Origin: Eupeodes corollae
Lineage: Eukaryota > Arthropoda > Insecta > Diptera > Syrphidae
Assembly (NCBI RefSeq): GCF_945859685.1
Contig: NC_079147.1
Coordinates: 103,399,525-103,463,524 of the forward strand
Length of the DNA: 64,000 nt
Reading direction: 5' to 3'
How positions within the stretch are numbered: position 1 is the stretch's first letter; every line of letters starts with the position of its first letter. The notes under the pieces were generated by a model that did not search any database, was not told the DNA's origin, and saw only the letters and a program-made list of their open reading frames with translations. Position numbers and translations under genes: made by a program. Of the stretch, positions 9,900-19,530 are shown in pieces.

Positions 9900-11850
9900 A
9901 AAAAATCTTTTGTTTAAAGCACATAAGAGCACTCAAGGTGTTGTTAACACCCTCAACATGTTGCAAGTGTTAGGAAAATAAGGAAGGGTTAAAGGTTAAT
10001 TGGTCTTGAAATGTTTAATAATGAAATGGAAGGAAAAACAGAGTTTGCATTCGCCTTCCACATTCTCGATGAGTGGTTAAAAAGAGAATATCTATAATTT
10101 GCAGTACGTCCGAAATTAAGCTCAATGGCAAACTGATGATTCTTGGAAGTGTGAGTATTACAGCTGAATTGTTTAGGGGGAAATGCATGTAGCTAATTTG
10201 ACAGAACATTGGAAAACAACAAAAGGCCTGAAACATTGCAATGTTGTTCGAGTGATGTAAATTTTGCGGTTATATTTATATCGCCTATCATTTAAAAGCT
10301 CGTTTTTGGATACTATTCAAAAGACTTAAATATGTTTTAGGGGAACTTCCCCAATTAGTTATATTCAAGTTTTGGACGAACGAAGCCAGATCAGAAGTGT
10401 TGAAAAATGTCTTGCACCTTTGGAGGAACCTAGCAGTTTTTTTGGCAATGTCGAATATGTGATGAGGTGATCTGTGATTCACATACCGAGTACAGAAAGG
10501 TTAGTAATTTCTTCAAATGCAAATATCACTCATGGATAGTGGCATCGGTGGTGGATTACGCTTTAAAGATAGGAGACAACATTGAGTTTTTAAAGTATTG
10601 AATTCTACAAGGTTCCCCATTAGACAATACTGTCGTAGATGAATGTTAGTGTGAGCCTAGAAGCGAATATGAAAAATTGAGGGTACGATCGTCAGCGAAA
10701 CAGTTTAATACATTAAAAATGGCAGAAAAGAGATCAATAGAATATAAGGCACAGAGTCGGAGAAAAAACGGAGCCCTGTGGCACACTTGCATTTATTTAT
10801 TAACAAATTCTACAAGAGTAATTCCTATCATGAAAAGTGTTTCTTCAAATAAGCTATTCGAATTCAGCTTAAAACTGTATGTCCCCTCCATCCCTGACAA
10901 CAACACTCACACACAGAAATGGTTGAGAGTTGTAAGTCACTAGGCTCTAGTACTCAACGGACTGTTGCGCCTGTGCAACCCAATTTATTTATTTAAATAC
11001 AACTTTTATTGAACGATTAGAAAAGTTTCTAATCCAACAAAGAACCAAAAGTACGCATTTTTAAATGCTTTTGAAATATCAACTACAATAATCTTACTTT
11101 CTAGAAAGCGATGTAAAAACTTGTTCCACTATTCGGTAAGATAAACCATCAAATCACCAGTTAATCTATTGCTAAGAAAGCTATACTGCCGATCATTAGA
11201 AAGCTTTCATTCTTCTAGATATTGCTAAAGGTAGAATTAACAGCGTTTTTATGACCTTGGAAAGAAAAGACGTATGTCAGACTTGACAAATACTATTTTC
11301 CATCCGCTTGGAAAGAGACCTGTTAGAGTATTAAAGATGGAAAAGCTTACGCAGTATTAAGCCAGTGTTGAAAAACACCTCTTCAGAATAAATGGGGGGG
11401 AGGGGAATAGTATCCGTGTCAGCGGATTTGTGTTTTTCAATACTCTTGCAACTGCACGAGTTCGAAAGAAAATTTGTTACGCTCTCAAGAACAAGAGGAC
11501 TCTCTGGTAGCGTCGAATTGATACCAAACTGTGCTGCAAAGATATTGGTTTTATTAATTCAACTTTCATATGGAGTGTCATTCTGATCGAGCATTGGAAC
11601 CGAGAATGACGTGGTGTTTCGTACGTTTTTTACCAATGACCAGCAATTTTTACTACCTATGGGACAGTATTTTTTTGCAATTTCTGGTCATGCTCAAATT
11701 TGTTCCGTCAAGGTTTTTCCTTAACTGAATTTGTATGACATGAAAAATCTGCAGATACGCAACAATGCTCTGATGTGCCTGGAGGCGGTTTTATACTAAT
11801 TGCGTGTTTATTAGGATCAGAGGAGGTAAGAAACAAGATACAAGTCCAAA
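9900..11850 (-). pseudogene. Jockey-superclade LINE ORF2 remnant, interrupted by a SINE
   Basis: Minus-strand fragments read in the expected ORF2 order: a pre-RT linker near 11500 (FAAQFGINSTLPES), fingers and palm near 11040-11250 (LLILPLAISRRMK, then KIIVVDISKAFK, the motif A region), PQGSVFSPTL near 10770 (motif B), and NTLKTQCCLLSLKRN near 10580-10620. The thumb/connection region at 10288-10482 reads FLQRCKTFF, TNWGSSPKTYLSLLNSIQKR. A terminal region near 10060-10200 follows. Many stops and frameshifts are present. The SINE at 10795-10995 lies between motifs A and B. The element belongs to a different family from the Jockey copies at 17 and 29 kb. Confidence 0.7.
10795..10995 (+). repeat. 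SINE copy, head missing, inside a LINE remnant
   Basis: It starts within the body (ACAAGAGTAATTCCTATCATG) and continues through ATTCGAATTCAGCTTAAAACT, GTCACTAGGCTCTAG and GACTGTTGCGCC. It ends in CCAATTTATTTATTTAAAT, a TTTA-repeat tail. The tRNA-like head is absent. It splits the RT region of the minus-strand LINE. Confidence 0.75.
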
Positions 11851-11859
11851 GTTAGTTGT

Positions 11860-13268
11860 TTATTAACTTCCCATAGGAAGTTATTGTAATGGGTCCGATT
11901 TGTCAAATTGAAAATTTTGACATTTCTCGACGTTTCAAGGTCCCTAGTGTCGAAATAAAAAATTTTTAGAAAGATGTCTGTGCGAGCATGTGTACGTACA
12001 TTCGTACGTCCGTACGTCCGTAAATTCACGACGTTTTTTTCCGCGTCCATAGCTCAAGAACCAGAAGAGATATCAACTTCAAATAAATTTTGTTATACAG
12101 ATAATAAGGCAGAAAGATGCAGAAAGGGCTCTCAAGAAAATTGCGTGGGTGGTTTTTTTTACCATAGCACTTTGAAAAAAAGGTGAAAATTTTGTTTAAC
12201 CCTAAATATCTTACGAACTTGAATTAAATTTTATATAATGTACTGTAACGTAACACCAAACAGGTATATTTTTTGAAAAAATTCAATATGACGTTTTTTT
12301 TAATAAATCAATAAAACTGAAAAAAAAAAATTTGTCACCTAAAAAATTTTACGACTGAAATATGATTTCATCTCTAAAACAATTTTGTGCAACGAAGTTT
12401 AATTTTTTTGACATTTAATAAAATTTTGAGAAAAATCGAATTGACAGTTTTTTTACAAAAATTAAAAACCTAAAAAAAAAGTATAAAAGTTGGTAAAAAT
12501 TGATTTTCGACTCAAATATCTTTTCAAAACTTTGAGATATTGGCTTTAATTTACTTTTATCTTTCAAAAAATATTATTGTCAACATTCAGTTAAAGTTTG
12601 AAAAAAATCGAATTGACAGTTTTTTTTTACAAAAAATTAAAAACCGAAAAAAAAATTAACAAAAGTTGGTAAAAAATGATTTTCGACTCAAATATCTTTT
12701 AAAAACTTTGAGGTTATAGCTTCGTACTAATTTTTTTTTTATAAAAAATATTGTTTTTAACATTAAGACAGATTTCGAGAAAAATCGAATTGACAGTTTT
12801 CTTACAAAAATAAAAACATACAAAAAAATGTATAAAAGTTGGTAAAAATTGATTTTCGACTCAAATATCTCTTCAAAAATTTGAAATATTGGCTTCAAAC
12901 TAATTTATCTTATAAGAAATATTCTTTTCAACATTTGGTAAAATTTTTAAAAAATTCGAATTGAAAATAAAACTCTAAAAAAAAACAATACTAAAACTGG
13001 GTTTAAAATTTACTTTCGACTCAAATAGCTTTTCAAAAATTAAAAATTTTGGCTTCAAACTTATTTTATTTCAAAGAAAATATTGTTTTCAATATTCAGA
13101 AATTTTTATATAAAAATCCAACAGACCGTTTTTCATAAAAAATAAAATCTACAAAAATAGTACCCAAATTTATAAAAAATAGGTACCAGACAAACTTTTA
13201 AGCAAGACAAACCGACAGATGGGATGATAAGTTATGAGTGTGGGTCGCATCCCAGCCTCTTTTTTTTA
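11860..13268 (-). repeat. Hairpin-ended noncoding repeat, copy 3 (longest clear copy)
   Basis: In this orientation the terminal palindrome AACTTCC-CATA-GGAAGTT (11865-11882) comes first. It is followed by ATGGGTCCGATTTGTCAAAT, the CGTACG-rich block (11985-12020), CCATAGCTCAAGAACCAGAA and CAGAAAGGGCTCTCAAG. A series of AT-rich subrepeats then follows. ATTGACAG occurs near 12441, 12612 and 12789, and a mutated version near 12960, giving a period of about 171-177 bp. The distal end is AGTGTGGGTCGCATCCCAGC followed by CTCTTTTTTT. No open frame spans it. Confidence 0.85.
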
Positions 13269-13269
13269 T

Positions 13270-13669
13270 TTTCAGGTATGATTTGCAGAAATAAAAGCAA
13301 AATCACGAGAAAAATGATAACATTACAACCACTTAAATTTTCCGATTTTGCCAAAATCATGAGGTTTTCACTCGTGATCTATCCGAATGCAATAATTTTA
13401 AAGATCTGGGCTCATAAAACTAACGAAATATGTAAGTTCGAAAACCATAAATATTACGATTCCAATAACTTTACTCTCTTCCTTGAAGAAAACCAAAGAT
13501 ATTACAAAATTAAAATTTATTGCCTTGTAACACAAAGTTACCCTCATGGAAATTCGTACTTAGATCTTTGCATCGCGGACGCACAATTGCAAATACAAAC
13601 GGTCCACGACAATAAAATGTCACTGTTGCTGTATGATAGCGAACATAAGGCAATAGTTATGCCATTAAC
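13270..13669 (+). pseudogene. Old Jockey-type LINE, endonuclease part (left of a DNA transposon)
   Basis: The reading frame 13224-13700 ends with GNSYLDLCIADAQLQIQ and LLYDSEHKAIVMPLTF, the layout of the C-terminal part of an apurinic-type LINE endonuclease. The final SDH catalytic motif appears here as SEH. The match stops exactly at the ATTT target duplication of the DNA transposon at 13674. The element resumes at 15681, so this was one LINE before the transposon landed. Confidence 0.6.
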
Positions 13670-13915
13670 ATTTCGTCGCCCTAATATTGGGTTGCCGTAA
13701 ACGCCAAAATTCAATTGAGTTTGGTATGCAGTTTTATGTTTTCGGGGTAGCTCTTTCCAAATCTTGTATCCGCTTTGCTCTATCTCTTTCCATTGCAAAG
13801 ATATACAGAATGGTTTTATCGTATATCCACCCAATTCAAAAAGTTCACGTATTGTTTTGACGTAAGCGCCAAAATCTGGCATTTACGTCAAATTTTCCAT
13901 ACAATTTAAACAGAT

Positions 13916-14248
13916 TTGTTTTTAAGAATTGTTTTGACGTACGTCTTATTGTCCTGCAACGCACGCCATCAAAAAACAGTAGATTCCTATTATTGTAGGG
14001 AGAGCTCAGATAGAAAATATTTGGAGCCTCATTTAAATATCACAAAGATGTACTCCTTGTATAAGGAGTCCACGAATGACCCTGTCAAAGATTGCATTTA
14101 CAACAAGAAGTTCAGTTTGGCTTTTAAAGCTAAAGAAAATCCTACACGTAATGAAATTGCAGAGTTTAATGAGCATAAAGATGACAAAATGTTCATGAAG
14201 ACCGAAAGAGACTTAGACAGAAACAACTTGGAGCCAAAAAACTTTTAA
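13916..14248 (+). pseudogene. Transposase N-terminal part (Sola-like element)
   Basis: The 110-residue frame contains CNARHQKTVDSYYC and RKYLEPHLNITKMYSLYKE, then KKFSLAF, and later NEIAEFNEHKDDK and KTERDLDRNNLEPK. The Cys-rich start and following Tyr/Lys-rich helix look like the DNA-binding N-terminal half of insect transposases of this type. Between KKFSLAFK and the NEIAEF block the protein seems shortened compared with an intact relative, so part of the Cys-rich middle is probably deleted. The first catalytic acidic residue cannot be placed with confidence. The frame ends just before a degenerate stretch. Confidence 0.6.
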
Positions 14249-14298
14249 CTTAACGGCAACAGTTTGCCCCGCCTACAAAAAACCAAAAGTAACTTACT

Positions 14299-14630
14299 GA
14301 CTTACTGCGCTATTTGGAGTGAAGTACATAGTGGTCGCTCTGGTGGCGATATAGCCAGTGCTCTGAGCTCTGAATTAAATATTACAGAACGTCTTGGCAG
14401 GACATCCTCATGTGGGAATTTTGACATTATGGAGTGATTCTTGTGTCCCACAAAATAAAAACAAGATAATGTCAACAGCTTTAAATATGTTTCTTCACAA
14501 GTCACCTAAACTGAAAATGATATTACAAACAATTTCTGTGCCTGGACGCTCACTCATACAGGAAGTTGACTCTGTTCATAGTGCAATAATAATAAGCATC
14601 TTAAGAACATTGAGATACATATTCCATTAG
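14299..14630 (+). pseudogene. Transposase catalytic-core part (Sola-like element)
   Basis: Two frames are needed. The first reads YCAIWSEVHSGRSGGDIASAL (about 14304-14370). The frame 14394-14630 then reads ILTLWSDSCVPQNKNKIMST and VPGRSLIQEVDSVHSAI. The WSDxCxxQNKN block is the likely second catalytic Asp of a DDE transposase, and the Gln/Asn/Lys stretch after it is typical of this group. A frameshift near 14395 and a stop at about 14631 break the gene. Confidence 0.6.
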
Positions 14631-14689
14631 CACTTCTCAGGCAACTTAAGAACATACGCTACGAAAAGGTAAACCTGAAACTAATTTAG

Positions 14690-15037
14690 ATGCAACCATC
14701 AGATTTCAAAGCGTACTCTGCCAAAGCAAGTCTCTTAAATTTTGCAACTATGCCTTTTTCTAAAATAAAATTTATTAAGTATGAGGATCCTCACTTGTTT
14801 CAACAATCTTTTAAAACAAATGCTAGAGATGTACATTATAAATCGATTCCATTAATTAAAAAACCTACTAAAACTACTCTAGGAACACCGAAGAACTTAT
14901 ATAATCAAAATTTTAATACCATTCAGAGAACAAAAACTATATCAAAGGAAAAAATTAATGATATAAAAAGTTTGTATACTTTTATGTCATCAGAGGGCAA
15001 GAAGTATTTTGAAGTTCTTTTCAAGCAACAGAAATAA
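14690..15037 (+). pseudogene. Transposase C-terminal part (Sola-like element)
   Basis: This 115-residue frame begins MQPSDFKAYSAKAS and ends KKYFEVLFKQQK followed by a stop. Its middle is rich in Lys and Thr (KKPTKTTLGTPKN) and resembles the basic C-terminal tail of related insect transposases. It is the best-preserved part of the gene. A spacer of about 60 bases with a stop separates it from the catalytic part. The remaining 600 bases to the right TIR are AT-rich and noncoding. Confidence 0.6.
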
Positions 15038-15680
15038 TAGTAATATTCTATTATACTTTGTATAATCTAATGTGAATTTTTGTTTTTAAGTTATTTATTT
15101 TACTACTTAGTTATTTTTGTTGTAAGCAAAAATGTATAAAATGTTTGGAGTCATATATTTTATATTTAATTTTATTAATTATTTATATTCTTTTTTATTG
15201 TTTATTTTAATGACGCAAGACTGTGTGCAAAACAATAACTAATTTTGCTGTACACAAACAAATAAATAGTTAAAAACTATGTAGTTTTTACTTTATGAAT
15301 TACTAAATAAATATATTTTTTGTTCTCAAAAACTTTCTTTTTGTTTTTAAACAAAAAAAGTGTGTTATATTTCATGATTTTCAATAAATAAATTTTTAAT
15401 AATTTATTATTGGAATGCCGTAAGTGAAAGAAAATATTGATTTCAGTGGCGTATACGGCAAACTCATTTTGTAATAAATTTTAAATATTTTAAAAACTAA
15501 AAGCATTGTAGAATAATTCATTACATTTTATGAAAGAAAATATCCGTATGAATATCTTGACAAAAAATGAAAAAATCCAAGCGGTTGGTTTTCGAGCAAT
15601 AGGCTGTCAAAACTTCAAATGCGATTTCCCAGAAACATTAAAATGGCGCTTACGGCAACCCAATATTAGGGCGACGATTT

Positions 15681-17109
15681 GCTGACAACTTAATATATAG
15701 TTTCGCAATATGACAGGAAGTCCCTAAATTCAATTTTAGACTGTTACCACTAAATATAGGAACTGCATTGCCTCTTCTAATATTCCTAGCAATTGGAATC
15801 TAACAAACGTGGAGTGTGATCAGTTCCGAAAGTTAAATCAAAGAACTGCATGGAATGTTATTTAAACCGTGACATAAATACGCTACAAAAACATGAAAGC
15901 TTTTTTATTGCACAAATAAACAGAATACGTCGCCAGTTTGAAGAGAATGTCCAAAGTGCAGAATATGATAAAAATCCCTCTTGAGAAATGTATAAACAAT
16001 TATTGGAAGCAATGTGACGAAAGTATTTTCAAATCTTATTCAAGAAACATGTTTCTGAAAATAAAACAGATTTACAAACAGTGTAATAATTTTAAAATAC
16101 ATAAGCTCAAAATACCTTTATCATTGCAACCACTAATTTCTCAAGCTGGGATTGATAGTCAACATTGTCCAATCATCTTTTATCGTAGATGTTGAAGCAG
16201 ATAAATTCAATCTTATAGGATCTTACTTTGAGTCAATTCATGCTAGAGAACTTATTAGCATCAGATATTATTATTAAGATATTAAAGTAGCGAAATATCG
16301 ACAACTAAGATTAACTAATAATCTTAAGGCCAATGAACTTACAGTAGAACGGGCCATGCACTACTTCATAACACAAGACGAACTGACACAAATATTTCGT
16401 AAATTTAACAAAAAATATCAAGCGCTTTAGATAACATTCCAAACATATTCCAATCGAAATCATATGCCAAAATTGCGTAATATTCAATAAATTGCTAAAT
16501 AACTGTTACTTCCCGATACTTTCAATAATAAAATAGAAAAAGGATCCTTCTGTTCCTTCTAGCTATAGGCCAATAAGCCCAATTTCGAGAAGATTTTTGA
16601 AATAGTTATTTGTAAGTCCATGTAGTTTGTGTGCGAAAGAAGGGATTTAATACCGCGTAACCAATTTGGGTTCAGGAGAAATCACTTAGCAGTGCATGCA
16701 GTTACAAAACTCATTTCAGTTGTAAACTGTAATCTGAACGCAAAGAGATGTACAGCTGTTTGCTCAGTAGATATCCAAAAATCCTTCGACACGGTTTGGA
16801 TCAATGGGCTTTTATTTAAACTCATACGGTACGAATTTCCATCCCATCTTCATGACTACAACCAAGGTTTTTAGTATCACCAATGGTCAGCCACAGGGCA
16901 ATTTTCCTGCACCTCACTTGTTTAGTTTATATGTTTCTGACATATTAAGTGAAACCGATGACACGATAGCGTTTGCTAACGATAAAACTGTGTATGGAAG
17001 TGGATCAAGAATTACTGATATTCAAAGAGAACTCCAAAGGAAATTTGATAAACTGCAATCATTCTGTTCGGAGTGAAAGCTTAAAATAAACAACAATAAG
17101 TGTGAAGTA
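15681..17109 (+). pseudogene. Old Jockey-type LINE, linker and reverse transcriptase part
   Basis: It continues the element cut at 13669. The linker includes RIRRQFEENVQS (15930-15960). A pre-RT region near 16360-16440 reads TQDELTQIFRKFNKKY and SALDNIPNI-like sequence. RT fingers near 16550-16600 read PSSYRPISPI-like sequence. The frame 16629-16874 reads LIPRNQFGFRRNHLAVHAVTK and CSVDIQKSFDTVW (motif A), and 16804-17076 reads ITNGQPQGNFPAPHLFSLYVSD (motif B) and IAFANDKTVYG, a YADD box degenerated to FAND. Numerous stops. The match ends at the SINE target duplication at 17101-17109 and resumes at 18657. Confidence 0.8.
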
Positions 17110-17142
17110 GACGTAGCGTTATGGTAAGTGCGTTGGACTGTC

Positions 17143-18410
17143 GTAATTTCGACAAGATTCAGCGCTATTGCGACGACTGGAAACTGAAAATAAATGTCCA
17201 GAAGTATTAGACAGTTCTGTTCCAGACTATGTTGGCTGGGGCCACGAGGGATACGTGCAGGATTCGGAGCAAGATGGTCATCGTTGATCTTCACGGGCAG
17301 CTATTAGCGAGCAAAAGTGTAGTGAAGTACCTTGGTATCTGCTTGGATCAGTGTTTATATTTCGACAGACATATAAATGCTGGTCTGACCAGAGCCAGAG
17401 GAGCCTTCGCTCTGACGAAACGGCTGTTTTACAGCAGTTGGCTTGACCCCAGAGTGAACGTAATTTGCTACATGGCCCTCATACGGCCGATGATCGTTTA
17501 TGGTTGTCATGTGTGGTTCAACGTTGCCCCTTCCCAGATGGAGAAGTTTCGGGAACTCGAGCGGCAGTGTTTACAATGTTGTACCGGCTTATATCGAACA
17601 GCCGAATCTTCTTATAAGCATTACTTTTCCAACGACGTCCTATACAACGGGGCTCGAATCAACAGAATTGACAATTTCGTGATAAAACTCGTTCGAGATC
17701 ACATTGCAAGAGCTATGCCTTCGACCAAAAATTTAATTTTAGGGGCATTCTATCCGAACGACGAGTATTTAGAGAGTGCACGCTTGAGCGGTTTCATTCC
17801 ACCAGAGGCATTCCTCTTTTTAGATAGATGCCTGTACAATCGGGACGTCATGGCAGAAGGTGGAGCAGAGTTCCTTCGGTTCAGTAGGGCAGGGTGAAGC
17901 AGGAGAACCAGTTTTGGTGGCCTCAATCGACACTTGATAGTGGGTAGTCGGGATGGGGTTTTAAGCCTTGGCCGGCTACATACTTGTTTTATAGTTTTAG
18001 GGTTAAGTTTTAAGTAGAATAGAAGAATGAAAAACAAAAAACGTTAGATAGTTAGATTAGTTGCTGTGGTTGTTCTAGTTTTGAGTAGTTTATAGGTAGA
18101 ATAGGTAGTTTAAGCTTGCTTTAAGTTTCATAATAGGGACCTTATTTTAAGTTGTTTTTAAGTAAAAAAAAAAAAGGATGTTGATATTAGTTTTTTTTTT
18201 TTAATTTTCTAATAAATACAAAATAAATACAATTGAAATAAAGTAAAATAGATCTTAGGGCCGAAAGGCATAAGTAGTTAGTATTACTGTTTAGCTTAGA
18301 GTTTCCGTATAGGACCTGTAAGTTATGGTTTATTAGGATAGTTTCATGAATTATTGTCTAACTTTAAGATAGGTTTAAGATTGAATTATTAATAAGAATG
18401 AATTAAAAAA
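17143..18410 (+). mobile_element. Young 5'-truncated Jockey-type LINE inside a SINE
   Basis: The insertion is flanked by GTGCGTTGGACTGTC (17128-17142) and GTGCGATGGACTGTC (18411-18425), a 15-bp target duplication with one change. It begins within the RT thumb region (DDWKLKINVQK near 17170) and includes the open frame 17229-17897. It ends in a 3' untranslated region with GGGCCGAAAGGCAT and AAGAATGAATTAAAAAA. The 3' UTR matches the Jockey copy at 28.6-30.5 kb, so both belong to one subfamily. It is much better preserved than the older Jockey around it. Confidence 0.88.
17229..17897 (+). pseudogene. Jockey ORF2 C-terminal region (222-residue open frame)
   Basis: The frame covers the region after the RT palm: VKYLGICLDQCLYFDRHINA, ALTKRLFYSSWLDPRV, ICYMALIRPMIVYGCHVW, FRELERQCLQCCTGLYRTAES and NLILGAFYPNDEYLESARLS. 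This is the thumb/connection and C-terminal domain of Jockey-type ORF2. No start codon or catalytic RT motif is included. Compared with the copy at 29.6-30.07 kb an internal block of about 30 residues after FLFLDRC is missing and the end is altered. It is open only because decay has been limited. It is not expected to act alone. Confidence 0.75.
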
Positions 18411-18656
18411 GTGCGATGGACTGTCATGCAAGGGGTCTTGGGTTCAATCCCTGCCTGTGCCACCTAACCCTTTTCACGGGTACTGCCTCTTGCGAGGAAT
18501 TGACAAATCCTCCAAGAGTAACTCTTGTCATGAAAAGAGCTTTCTCAAATCAGCCGTTCGGATTCGGCATATAAACTGTAGGTCCCTTCCATCATTGGTT
18601 GAAAGTTGTAGGCCCTGGTTCTTCATAGACTGTTGCCTTCGGAGGTTTGTGAAGTA

Positions 18657-19142
18657 CTAGGGTGTTAATTTGGACAAACTTGTATACTCTAATGATCACG
18701 TAAACATTTAATTGCAAAGGCAAGAGCGGCATTTACGTCGCTTAAACGCCTTTTCTTCTCTAACTACCTGAGATCCGGTGTGAAGATTATTTGCTATCAA
18801 GCATTTATACGTCCAATTCTGACTTACGCGAGTGCAGTATGGTGAAATATTAATCCACTTCCCATGTTCGGGAGAAAATGTCTTGGAACTAGCATGCAAA
18901 TGTACAGAAGCTCACATTCTGACTTTTAGCATTATGTTTCTAACAAAAAACTATTGGACACACCGGGTGTCCAGAATTTTCAATGTCATTCTGAATCTTG
19001 TGAGGAATCATTTTGAGAGGTCGGCAAACGTTGTTGAGAACGATCTTGTTTCTGGGTTATTCTACTTTAACCCCGAGTACTTCAAAAACACACTTACGAG
19101 TGGATTTATACCTTCCAAAGCTTTCTTGTTTCTAGATGCACA
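18657..19142 (+). pseudogene. Old Jockey-type LINE, C-terminal part (right of the nested SINE)
   Basis: It resumes the old LINE with LGVNLDK-like sequence (18660-18690), FAIKHLYVQF-like sequence and the frame 18832-19161, which includes NLVRNHFERSANVVENDLVS and LTSGFIPSKAFLFLDAHGV. These parallel the C-terminal blocks of the young copies. About 60 residues between the RT core and this point are missing. At 19143 it is cut by hairpin-ended repeat copy 4. Confidence 0.75.
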
Positions 19143-19430
19143 TGGCGTACTATTTTTGTAGATTTTATTTTTCTATAAAAAAACTGATTGTTGGATTTTT
19201 ATAAAAAAAAAAACTACTATTATCTGTATAACAACACTTATTTGAGTCGATATCCGTTTTGGTTCTTGAACTATGGACGACGAAAAAAAACGTGCCCACG
19301 CACGCACAGAAATGTTTCTAAAAATCTTTTATTTCGACTCTAGGGACTTGAAACATCGAAAAATGTGAAAATTTTCTATTTGACAAATCGGACCCATTAC
19401 AATAACTTCATATGGGAAGTTAAAAAGATC
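19143..19430 (+). repeat. Hairpin-ended noncoding repeat, copy 4 (internally deleted)
   Basis: It contains GTACTATTTTTGTAGATTTTA from near the distal end, skips the subrepeats, and continues with TGGACGACGAAAAAAAACG, a short CACGCACGCAC block, CGACTCTAGGGACTTGAAAC and CGGACCCATTACAATAACTT. It ends in a mutated hairpin (CTTCATATGGGAAG). The element interrupts a Jockey ORF. Confidence 0.75.
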
Positions 19431-19432
19431 TA

Positions 19433-19530
19433 GCATCTTAAAAAGACCGAAAAAAGTTATAAACACTACGATTTCAATAATTTCAGTCTCTGTTTGTTAC
19501 ACAGAAACTTATTGTGTCAATTATATTTCT
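19433..19530 (+). pseudogene. Short Jockey endonuclease-like fragment
   Basis: GTTATAAACACTACGATTTC and AATAATTTCAGTCTCTG resemble the segment at 13445-13480 of the old Jockey endonuclease region (NHKYYDSNNFTLF). The resemblance is short and no frame stays open. Confidence 0.35.

Larger units (their letters stand above)
13670..15680 (+). mobile_element. 2.0-kb DNA transposon, 32-bp TIRs, 4-bp ATTT target duplication (Sola-like)
   Basis: The element proper is 13674-15676. Its termini are 32-bp inverted repeats (13674-13705 and 15645-15676) that start CGTCGCCCTAATATTGGG and differ at one position. ATTT flanks it directly on both sides (13670-13673, 15677-15680), a 4-bp target-site duplication. 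Inside are three pieces of one transposase. A 4-bp duplication combined with a DDE-type transposase of this appearance fits the Sola superfamily, but that assignment is inference. Subterminal motifs such as TTGACGTAA...TTTACGTCAA (13857-13891) and GCCGTAAG (15418) may be transposase-binding sites. It sits inside the endonuclease region of an old Jockey LINE. Confidence 0.85.
17110..18647 (+). repeat. SINE inserted in the old Jockey LINE and itself split by a younger Jockey
   Basis: The SINE head (TAGCGTTATGGTAAGTGCG) lies at 17113-17142 and its remaining body at 18411-18647 (GGGGTCTTGGGTTCAATCCC with a clean B box, then AGCCGTTCGGATTCGG and GGCCCTGGTTC). TGTGAAGTA occurs at 17101-17109 and 18648-18656, consistent with a 9-bp target duplication, although microhomology at an old deletion could also explain it. 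The body is interrupted by the LINE at 17143-18410. Confidence 0.8.

Noticed and set aside
12000..12030. CGTACG block as a CpG island or promoter
   Set aside because: It recurs in several hairpin-ended repeat copies and is a simple-sequence part of that element.
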